64,000 nt of DNA, taken from the NCBI GenBank assembly GCA_037783415.1, contig JAZGTN010000088.1, positions 1,364,001 through 1,428,000 of the forward strand, given 5' to 3'. The translations under genes and the position numbers were made by a program. The notes below the pieces were generated by a model, which was not told where the DNA came from, searched no databases, and saw only the letters and a list, made by a program, of their open reading frames with translations. Source of the DNA: Leptasterias polaris. Taxonomy: Eukaryota; Echinodermata; Asteroidea; Forcipulatida; Asteriidae. Below are positions 43,492-54,200 of the stretch, piece by piece; the stretch's first letter is position 1, and each line of letters opens with the position of its first letter.

Positions 43492-45797
43492 CACACCGCA
43501 GTCTTCTCTCATGTCTTCTTTGCAGTCTGCTTCAAATATCATCAACGTGTAGTAGTGGACTATGGATGAAAAACTTCCTTCATTCAAGCATTGACCTATA
43601 GACAATGCTCAGGTCACTTTAATATACGTTATCACGAAACAATACTGTCCAATATCGGCCGAACTAGAATCCGCAACGATTTAGCTAAAGATTAGTTAAT
43701 ATTTATTTTTCTTTTCTCTAATTGAATGTGCGCATCTACTGTAGCGAAACATTCAAGATAGAAGAAGACAAGCGAGAACATACCAAAACATATAAAAGAA
43801 GCTTAAACTTGTGTTACAAAGCCTCGTTCTGTAGCCCTACGTACGCATTTTGCTAAAATTCTATTGGCAAATTGTTCGTTGACCGACAAGATTGAGTGAT
43901 GGTCAAGCATAAAGAGAAATGACCGCTTATCCACGGGTCAAAGGTGCAGTATTAAATAAAAAGCCAGTCAGTAACCAGTCACTCTCACTCATAATGGAAA
44001 CCTATTGGTTCCTCGTGTCAGAGTCACCTCCGTGGTGATGAACACGGTTTTTTCTTTTCTTCTAAAGGATGTTTCCGAGTGTCATTTTTATTTTACCGGC
44101 AAATTTGGCTTTTGTGGAGCATCTCCAAACTCATATCATATAGAACTCTTGAAGTGCCATCCACGTTGAGATCCTGCACTCGATGAAATCATACGTATAC
44201 AGGATGACAACATTCTGAGTTTAGTGTCAGTAATCCTCTGAAATGACGGATCAATAATAATGTCTATAATGTAGCGAAATGAGGAGCATATTTTGTTGAT
44301 ATGAAGTCACGGACTTTGGCAAGTCTTTGGTCAAGTCTCGAGTGGTTGATGTGACTCAAACATGATTTTCAGGTCTAGTAGTCTAGTAGACAATTTTAGT
44401 CAGGAAGTACAGCAAATGGCATAGCACATCCGGAGAGAGATGTGAGCTTGTCAAACGCAACGCCACGGGTCGTGGATTTCAACCTTCTGTGTTACCAAAC
44501 TAAGCAGATCGGTTACGCCATCGGACTCGACGGCCGTGGACTCGTTAAAGACACCTGTCATCGCGATGGGATCTCTGTTGTCATGGGAAGCGTCTATGCT
44601 CTAATTGTTTTATACCTTGCCCGATATGTGACAGAGGGAGCCCCACTTCAAAATGGTCTATTAGAGCAAGTTCAGGTGCTAAACTTTAGACAATTTGCCA
44701 TTTAAATCACGCATGCGTGGTCTAAGTTTCACTCGAACGCGTTTAGTCGATTGATTCGGCAAATAAGGCAACCAACATGGCGACGACGTATCGAAGAGAA
44801 AAAAATGCATTGTTCCAAAACGCCATTTTGACAAAGTGACGTAATATCGTTAGTTGACTAGAGAAAGTGCTCTGGAGCTAGGTTGATCTAGTTGGACTAG
44901 CTGGTTCAACCATGCAGCGTTCGAGTGACATCTAGATCGACTATGGTTAAGTTTAGTCGACTCTAGTCAGCCAACCGAACTTGCTCAAATACTCGAACAC
45001 AAATTTATCTCATGTTGTACTTAGAACCCCCCCCCCCCGTAAAATCCTCTAAAGAATTCAAATTGGTGCTCAATATGTAGGATGGTGTACCGCCTTCTAT
45101 TGTGTCTTCATTGTGTTCCGGGAATCTCAGAAATTCTGCAGAGGATTTTAGGGGTGAGGGTACTTCTGTACAAGAGGAAAAGACTGTGTTAAAGTATGGG
45201 AATATTTGGTCAGGTGGGGGGGGGGGGGGACACACCCTCTGGCCACATATCTGGAATGGTATAAGAATTCCGGGGGTGGGGTGGGGTGGGGGGGGGGGGG
45301 GCTACACTGAATGTCATATTATCTGTTCTCTATTCAATAGACACAATGTGCAACCAAACTCCGAACTTGTTATACAAATAACTATGCAATTCATGTTGTT
45401 TCCGTGTTTCGACTAGCTGTGTGAGTTTTGACATGATACGGTATATTTCATGAATTTTGGTAGGTTTTCAAATGTTTCTTTAAAATAAAACTCAAAACGT
45501 TAGAAAAACTTTCAAAAGACATGACTTTTCTTTGTTAAAACATATTTTGGGTAATATTCATTTTACCAAACACATTCATGCCTTTAAACACCCCCTTTAA
45601 TAATGTATAACTCAAGGCTGTTTTCGTCTGCAGGACTCTTTCAGGGTCTAGGTGGGGATGGTGGGGGGGGGGGGGGGGGGGGGTGTTCTCCAACGATGTC
45701 CTCGGCTTAACTCGTTTTACTACCTTTAGACAAACAGTTTCGACAAACTACTATTCGATGGACTGATTGAAGTCTAAAGTTAACAATCCAGTTTGAC

Positions 45798-45845
45798 GAT
45801 CTGACCATGGAGGAAGAAAAATCTATTTTCTTCCTCCATGATCTG
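45798..45845. repeat. Perfect palindrome flanked by GATCTGAC
   Basis: ATGGAGGAAGAAAA and TTTTCTTCCTCCAT are exact inverted arms around a short loop. GATCTGAC stands directly before and after, like an 8-bp target duplication. Confidence 0.7.
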
Positions 45846-46639
45846 ACAAAGTTTTGAGAAATCACTGAAAATCCCTATCGAGCCAGTACAAAGGGAAAAG
45901 CTAACGACAGTTTGGTTTTTGTGATAGGTACTTTGTGGCAGAGTACGGCGTCACTAGGGTTTCCTTGTTTGTGTCCTGAGTCGCACTGTCAAGGTCGTAC
46001 TGACTTGACATTTATTTACTTACTTTTACTTTCTGTTCAGCTTCTCCCAAAACAGATTTAAAAAAACAAAAACCCAAAACCCAGAAAAACCCATCTGAAC
46101 GAAACCGAAAGGTGAAATGTTGATTCATCCGCTTTTGGATAACAGAAACGAAAATAACTTCCTATTAAGTTTACATCATGGTGGTAGGATGAAATTATAA
46201 CCAACTGACATTGTCTGTAAGCTCAGTTACACATCCCTGAATTTCGTACTATTTTGTGGTGTTCTGAGAAAACTATCTATACAGGGCTTACATTGCGAAA
46301 CAATTACCATTGTTTTACACAATTGAAGAAAACAGGCACCAGACGGGAATAATGATGGTCCAGGGTTGGGCAATGATTGTACGGATGTGGGTGCACCGGC
46401 AGAGTGAGCCATGTATCATTTTGACAACATGGTGGTTGCGGTGTCGTTTCCCTCGTTGATTACGTGCACGTAACATGGAAGCACACGGAAAATGACTCTT
46501 CATGTTCTTCACTCTTCTGCCAGCATTCATCCGTGTTTTAAAATGCTATACTGTGTGGATTTCGATCCCCATAAGCTAACCACAGTGAGGAAAACTTAAA
46601 AAGTTTTTAACAGGGGCTGAATCCGGATGCAATTTACCC

Positions 46640-46860
46640 CAATGCGCGCTCTAAAGACCCCCGGGTCAGATTGACCCGGATTCCAGGTCTAAAAAGCCCG
46701 ACCCATTTCACGCTAACACCGAAAAGGGTTAAAATAAGATTGAAGCACGGATATGCGACAGTTTGACCCATTTATGTGTCATTTTCACATAGATTTTCAC
46801 ACTGACCCAGAAATGGAACCGGGTCAATTGTGACCCGGGTTCAGTTCAGGAATTTGTTGA
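46640..46860. repeat. GGGTCA/TGACCC dispersed repeat, copy 2
   Basis: Contains CCCGGGTCAGATTGACCCGG, GTTTGACCCATTTATGTGTC and CGGGTCAATTGTGACCCGGG. Same family as 4375 and 63465. Confidence 0.6.
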
Positions 46861-47884
46861 CTTTCGGTACCGCAAAGGGGGTGAGTTCTAGCTGAGTTTA
46901 AATGTCTCTCCGTTTGGAGCCGAATCTGAGAACAGTCTCTCCGAGTCCTGAAACCACACAGTTCTGAGTCTGCGTGCTGGAGCCGAGTCTAGGAAAATGT
47001 CCATTTATCGATTACTATTGATCGAATTTGTGTATGTTGAAAACATAAGTTATATAGACATTTCACTCTCCTCTCTTTTGGTCCACCGTCTTATCAAGAG
47101 AAGTATGTCCTTTCTCTCAATGGTTAAAACAATGAAATAGCCTAAAAAGTTACCTTCCATAAAAGCGGGAAAGAAAACAACCGGAAAAAACAACCCCCCC
47201 CCCCCCAAAAAAACCCCCAAACGGTTAAAGATATGATCTGTAAGACAATTTATATGTAAAGACGATTGTAACAAGACCCAATAAGCAAAAAACACTATTT
47301 GTAAGAAATAAGACTTTGTTTCCCCAAATCAAGACAAGAACGCCTGAAAACAGTGAACAGTTTCATTTAAGTATAGTGGTCTAAGTTCTGTTTAATTTGC
47401 ATAATATCATACAAACGGCTATATATCACACAATATACCAGCATTCTATAATGAATATCAAATAATGAAATACTCAACAATAGCAGCTCGCTACTTCGAC
47501 AGTAATTTTAAATACATTTGTTTGTTTTTAAGTGCCCTCTATTATATTAGCATTTGTTTCTTGCAATATTATTATACACTTTTATGTACAAGTTTATAAA
47601 CATTATTTTGTCATTCTTATATTGTTTAACTATAAAAATATATAATACAACCCTACGTTACTTTTGCATTTAGGCCTATTTCTACTTATAAAACCCCCCT
47701 AAACTCTAATGGTCTCTGCCAATGAAACAATCTTACCGCATAAAAGTTAAAGAATAATTGTCTCCAAAAATACATTACAAAAGAAGAACCGAAAACCTTA
47801 ACTTTCCAAAACAACATTGAAAAAAAGAAAAGTACATGAACTTCCAGCGAAATGTGAATCAATCGACAGGTTTGTATTGAGATT

Positions 47885-48320
47885 CTTAAATCTTCTGGGT
47901 CAGAATTGACCTGAATCCGGGTCCGGTAGGCCTGACCCATTTTGGGTCAGTATGGCCCGGAATCTGTGTCAAAATGACCTGGAAATGGGTCAGACTGACG
48001 CAGAATCCGAGTTAAAATCGCATCTACAACCGCTGTCCGGATCAGCCTGACCTGGAAATGGGTCAGGCTGACCTGGAAATGGGTAAGGCTGACCTGGATA
48101 TGGGTCAGGCTGACCAGGAAATGGGTCAGGCTGACCTGGAAATGGGTCAGGCTGACCTGGAAATGGGTAAGGCTGACCTGGAAATGGGTCAGGCTGACCA
48201 GGAAATGGGTCAGGCTGACCTGGAAATGGGTCAGGCTGACCTGGAAATGGGTCAGGCTGACCTGGAAATGGGTCAGGCCCAACGGGACTCGGGTCAATTC
48301 TGACTCGGGAGGTTTTGTTT
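47885..48320. repeat. GGGTCA/TGACCC dispersed repeat, copy 3
   Basis: Opens with CTGGGTCAGAATTGACCTG and closes with TCAATTCTGACTCGGGAGG, as in the other copies. Its interior has been expanded into the 21-bp array. Confidence 0.65.
48044..48274. repeat. 21-bp tandem array, 11 units
   Basis: Unit GGCTGACCTGGAAATGGGTCA, which I counted eleven times over 231 bp with few changes (GGGTAA in units 2 and 6, CCAGG in units 4 and 8, giving an 84-bp higher-order period). Because 21 is a multiple of three, both strands stay open and give false repeat proteins. Unit junctions form GGTCAGGCTGACC. Confidence 0.9.
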
Positions 48321-50393
48321 CCCCCCCCCCGAATGTTGATATCTTGAATTAGGTTTACACTTCCAGGATTTAATGTAAGTTGTTGCAATTATCACAAGAA
48401 AAAAAGCAAAACAATATGAGCAAGACATTCCATACAAAAGCTTTCTTCCCAAATCGACACTTTGTAAACTTTAGGTCACCCTGAAAGGAGTAAGACCATC
48501 ATAAGCCCAAGCTCTGTGGCTCCTTTGTAAACATGTGAGTTCACGGGTTACCTGCGACGTCGCACGTTTTACAAAAGAGCCACTGAGCCTGGACTTCCTG
48601 CGGACACGATGTGTATACAGATCAATGGAAGAAAACATTAAAATGTGGAGATTGCACCGTCTGATCGCTATCAACTTTTGTTTAGAAATGTTTTTCTTCA
48701 TTTTCTTTAACATAAGTGTGTTATTTACATGTTTGTGTATTGCCATGTGTTAATTGTAACTTATTTGTTTCAACCATTATTTAAGTTTTTGTTTAATTTG
48801 GTTACAAGTACCATTGACAACTGACATACAAATTATGTACATAATGGATGCTGGCAGAGTTTTATCTTCCCCCACCTGACCAAATCACTGACCCCTGTTG
48901 ATTGAAACCCCCTCTAGGATGTCTGACATGGTCCAGCTTTCATGGCATATGAGCTGACTGGTGAGTACAATATAAGACAATGTAAATAATAATATTACCA
49001 GCGGTCCTCACTGGAATGTCCAATACCTGCACCGAATGTTGCGAGAAAGAGCCTTTCATTTGGATAGGCAGGTTTACACGAGCAAGCAAATACCACAACA
49101 AACAAGGTGTCCAGAAATAACCAAATTGTCGCAATTAGACAGAGCATGTGTTCAAGTCAGCGTGAAACATTTTGATCGAGATAACTTTCACAAAAGTACA
49201 ACATTTGAACTAACACACACACTGTATAAAGTAAATATGGGGTGTAGTTTTATATTTTGTTTTTTAAAGAAACAGAAACTATCTATCATATCCAAATAAG
49301 TACAACTCCAACATTTTGTAGCCCGTGTTTGGGTTTCCGTTTCATGTCAGTTTTTTCAATTATTAGCATCCTGGTAAATCTTGCAATGAAAATACGATGT
49401 ATTGTGTTTATCTGAAAGCTGATGGGTGGACAAGTGGTGCGGGTCCGCGGGTCCTCATCACTATAACACGAGACCACTCAGTAATACAAGAGTGTGTCCT
49501 CATTCACACAGCTCATTGAACTGATCCATGTTTTGGTTTCCGTTTTGTATTGTATATTTCATCATCGGTATCCTGCATGAGAACTGTATTTACAGAATGA
49601 CTAAATCGAGCGAGGTAGATTTTAGGGGAATCGAACTTTTTATGGCAAAAACAATAGCCGGAAAAAATATGTGGCGGAAATGACAGCAAGTGCCGGCAGC
49701 TGGAGACATCGCGTGATCTGCCGCTGGGTGCAGACTCTACCGCCCTCTTTGTCAGCCGTGAGCATTTCTATGTCCTAGACTTCCTGAGCTGGCTTTTAAT
49801 TTTTGACAGAGGGCGTTTAGTTTGACTAATGCAGCGTCAAGAGTAAGTTTAGTTAGCCTACCCGTTGGCTTTAATTTACTTCTAAACATCATCAGTGAGC
49901 AAAATAGATAGAGCTTAGTCATAGGCGTACGACGCAAGAGTAGGGGGGGGGGGGGGTAAACTGCCCTCCCAAATTCAGACAAAACAGTACAGTGGAGAAA
50001 ATTCGGGCACAGCAAGTAGAAGAACAATTTACAGAGGCAAAGAAGACTTTTCATTATAAGTTGGTACTTGTGTTTTTATCTGTTTAAGAAGAGATACAAA
50101 CCAGAGTCCAACTATAAAAGAAGTTTTAGCGTCCGCAGTTTGATTTCATGCGCGCGATTTACGACAGGAAACGCACATTTTGATTTCACATGGCCTTCAC
50201 TTCTGGTTATAGAAGAGCCACTTCATGTTTCATGGGGACTCTGATGCAAAAGCAGAATTGTTTTTCATCCGTTCTTGCCTCTTACATTGAGGGAATTCAA
50301 GTACGAGAAACTTGTGCAGCGTTCGAAGAATGTTGAGCAACTGCTCATCAACGAAGACGTGATTTTGTGACAGCCGAACAATCGTGGCATGCC

Positions 50394-51289
50394 TTAAGTT
50401 GCTTCGGTGTGGGGTCCTTTTCCGGTCTTGCTCATCGCCAATTTTTCGTACTTTTTCGAGAAAGATTTGACGAGACCACGTGTTGTTGGCCCACGATTTA
50501 GTTTATCATACTCAGTCTTGAAGGTGTCGCTGAGTCCCAGGTCAAGTTTCCCGTAATGGGCCGATGTTCTGTCTTTAGGTATAGTCTCCGAGTAGATGTT
50601 TGAGCATGGTCGGCTTGCCGACTCGGTGCCATTCTCGGCGCAGTTGTCGTAGATGTTTTCTCTGCTCCCACGGAGCGAGCTGTATCCGGAACTTCCGGAA
50701 TTGCTGGCCCTTTTGGTACTACTCTGGAGGGAGCTCCGGCTCAGACTACGGCTGAGGGCTTGCCGGGCCCGTTCTCGTTTCGGCGAGTCGTAAGCTGATC
50801 CCGAAGATTTGGACCGTAACCTTTTTGAACAACTCCAGGTCATCGCTTTGGACTTGCGCTGTATATCTGTATAGATGTGCTGAGATTCACACAGTATGTA
50901 CCGAGGCGGCCCCATGTTGAAATCTCGCGGGATGGTATTGCTTGTACCGTTCGTCACACCATCTGGTGTCGCGTACAGAGTGCTTTCTGCTCTTTGAACC
51001 ATAGAGGGCGGCCTTTCGTCGTCATCGCCAGTTGATTTTCTCTTCCAGTCTGGTCTCTGTATGATGGCGTACGTAGGGGGTTTTGGGGGCAATTTCCGGT
51101 CGTTTTTGACATGTTTCCATGACGTTGACTGCTTCAGCGTCAACACTTTGGGCATTTTCAGACTCATTGTCTTGTCCTTGGCGGACTTTGCTGACAGTGC
51201 CGGTAACGATTCGGTGGAATTGTTGAAAGTTATTCCCTTTTGTAGGAGCTCCTCGATGTCTGTGTACGGACAATGGCCTCTCCCTTTTC
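50394..51289 (-). CDS. Gene D last exon: cytoplasmic tail and stop
   Basis: An 896-bp exon, phase 1 in. It encodes GKGRGHCPYTDIEELLQ, a proline motif KLPPKPPTYAII that resembles an SH3 ligand, STLYATP, HIYTDIQ, a Ser/Arg-rich block (SRSLSRSSLQSS), ENIYDN, NIYSETIP, YGKL, YDKL and YEKL. The strong acceptor tttctttctttgccatttcag marks its start; the hydrophobic reading upstream of it is the pyrimidine tract of the intron. Confidence 0.84.
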
Positions 51290-54200
51290 CTGAAATGGCA
51301 AAGAAAGAAACAACACCGATCACCAAACTGGTAAAAATGATAACAACGATTGAAATCAAAATCATGATATCAATCATTTCTAAAATTCAGATATACTTGC
51401 CATGCTCTATGTTCTAGTTATGTTTTATCTTGAAAACTCTTTATCTCAACTACGAGCAAATTAAACATGGTTTTGAGTTTTGGCAGGAAGTGCCCGGTAC
51501 TGGCACAGAGCGTCACATTTTTGTCTAGACAAGAACAGTTTGGGGGTTTAATTAGGTTTATAATTTTTATTATAATATTTTCTTGCGAGGTTGAAAACAT
51601 TTTACAAGACTCGACAATGACACTTTGTAAGGTGAAGTCTTACCAGTGGCCTTTCTCAAACCTCGGCTCCCGGGATCTGGCTCCGGCTCCAGGCTCCGTC
51701 TGATGTTCAAACCACTGCGTGCAATAAATACAAGCTGCCCCAACATGTTTTAACGGAGCCCGAGCCGGAGACGGAGCCCAAGCCGAGGTTTGAGAAAGGC
51801 CCCAGAGCTTTGTATTCAAAAAGAGTTGTGGCGAGAGAGTTACCAGAAATTGAAAATAAAACACGCAACATGGGTCATTTTGCGTTACTGAAGGCTCAGC
51901 GTTTGCAGCCCTCTTTAGGAGGCTCTGGGTGCACTGAACTTAATAGAGTTAATAAATCATGAAAAAACGTAAACCCACACCTTTTTACTCTACATCAAAG
52001 ACTTAAAGGTTATAGCTTTCATGGGTTGTTGAAAAATGGTCCAACACTGTGCCCCATAGGGTTGTTAGCTTCTAAAATGAAGCATTTTGAGTACACTAGC
52101 CTCAAACAAGGGTCCTATTCTGACGAAACGTGTGGGGCCATTTTTCTAAGACGGAGTCTGGCCAATTAATTAACTTGTTTAAGGTGTTTTCATTTTGGGT
52201 GAGAATAGCTGAAATATTTAAGCCTGGAACTAAAAATTGAAACGAAAAATGAATTCGTTTAGTTGTCAGCAAACACGTTTGATTTCAGTTCAAGAGGCCG
52301 AGAGACTTTAAATTTAGTTTTTGAGTATTATGGAATATTTAGCATTTAGCATTGGTTGCTAAAGGGAGCTAGCAGTGTTGTGCATCCCTCTGGGCCTTAA
52401 AAAGCCTAAGCAGCGCCCTCTTAGTTTTAGAACGGAAATGAGAACAACTTTGGACGTTTAGAACGAAAGGGTGAGAGATATGATGAGTCAATTCGGGGCA
52501 TCTGCATTCTGTTTATAGGGATAGGCCGACACTTTGCTGCCAACGTGACGTAAAACTAATAATCATTTAGCTTACTGGGTTTCAAAATGAAACCCTGGAA
52601 AGTGTTTTAGTTTGAGAAATATATATCATTGATGTCAGAATCATCAGCTCAGCAAAGTGTGGGATCGAGTCTAGACACTTGTGTCTTTAAGCAAGACACT
52701 GAAACAGGTACTGGAGCGATATTTCGACTTGTTTATAATGTGTTCGTTTATTATTTAAATGTAATTTATATTTAATTTTTATGAGTACACTTCTGAATTT
52801 TTCGTAATTGTCGACCAAAAAAATTAGGCCCCAATCTCAAGGTTTTGAAAAACTAGGAATACTTCTGCCGTTGGCGGCGTGCGTCAATTTGACAACACTT
52901 TGACGTCGTGTGAGGGATTTTGCTTTGTTATACCTCCATGCTGCAACAAAGCGGCTATACAAAAAGGAGCTCCCACATATGACGTAACATGAGTGATGAC
53001 GTAAAATGGCTTTTCGCGAATCTTTCTGAAAAGCCCCGGGGAAGGGTATTCAAAAGAATTGTTTGCTACACAATTAAAATCTGTTTAATCCCATGTGAAC
53101 TCAATTTCCTTATTGATTGAAAGCATTGCAAATGAACTTTTCAGCAAAAGGCACTACTTGTTGCCGTTTCCGTTCAAGTAGGTCTACAGCCAGTATATAT
53201 ATATTGCTTGTCTTTGGGATGGGACGTAGAGACGTAGGTCCTGTGTGTTGTGCAATGCACGTAAAAGATCACCTGTCGTTAGGAGAAAGTGTTCATCCCG
53301 GTGTTTTCTGGTATTGTCGGCTCAAATTGCGCCACAGCACCTTGTAAACCATCATGTGCTCTTTTATACGTAAATAAATGGGTCCACAAACTTAGCTCAC
53401 CATACCTTGTATTAAAAATCACTGAGCGCTTTGAGAAATGTGACCAAGAAAGACCTATTTCCGAAAAAGGAGGAGGAGAGGCAAGTGGCTTGATAGTGTC
53501 AGAAAGTCTTTAGCTCTCAACGTAAAACCCATCATAAACTCAATAAGTTGACAAGCCACTCAGAGCAAGGCGCCAGCCATTTCGTGCGAACGCCCTCATT
53601 TTTCAAACACTTCTAAATGCCCCCTTTCCCCCCACCTTCAAAAAACACTTGGGCTACATTTTCAGAACCAATTAAGTCGAGCTCTGTGTACACACTTCCA
53701 AGACAATCCAGTAACTAAGGTCATTATCTATCGTCAACAGACATCGAATACACCCTGTAACGTTAACTTCTTTAGCCAAAGGCGCATCCGATGCTCACTG
53801 TGCCCTTCTAAATACTTACTTCCCGGCTTCCACTTTACGGACAAGATATTTTGTATAAAAAAGAAAGAAAAAACAAAATCATTTTAATAGGTTCTCTCCA
53901 CTCGCCAATCTGGAGAAACCAGAACGAACGTTAACTACCCCTGACAGTTCCACTCGGATTGCTTAAGCCTATATTACCTGTGAAGGAACCGTTACGCGGG
54001 AAAAGAGGACATGAGATTTGATCCAATCACTCATCGACGAGGCGGTTACCAGACCCTCTACTTTGTAAACCCAGGAACCAATGTAGACTTCCTTGCGCTA
54101 ATTTACACAGAGCTCTCTGGTTCTAATCAAGACGACACTTTATTCGCTGCTCGACCCTTTTTCCTCCCCAGAATACTTTCTTGATTGTGATTGATAGTTC

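Larger units (their letters stand above)
42064..50393. other. Intergenic region between genes D and C
   Basis: About 8.3 kb without a supported gene. It contains a short element at 43297-43491, a small palindrome at 45812, several poly(G/C) runs and two GGGTCA-family repeats including the 21-bp array. An open frame at 44442-44705 (plus) has no recognised domain or splice support. The first few hundred bases next to 42064 should contain the gene C promoter, which I could not pinpoint. Confidence 0.55.

Noticed and set aside
44442..44705. Plus-strand 87-residue open frame
   Set aside because: No recognised domain, no splice partner, no similar copy in the window; possible chance frame.
47947..48388. 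Repeat proteins in both strands (PDPFPGQ and GQADLEM)
   Set aside because: Produced by a 21-bp tandem repeat whose length is a multiple of three; no splice or start context.
51290..51377. Hydrophobic N-terminal extension (MIDIMILISIVV) of the gene D tail frame, which looks like a transmembrane helix
   Set aside because: It is the pyrimidine-rich end of an intron with a strong acceptor, and the phase-1 join to the 54891 exon fits exactly. An unspliced form cannot be excluded.
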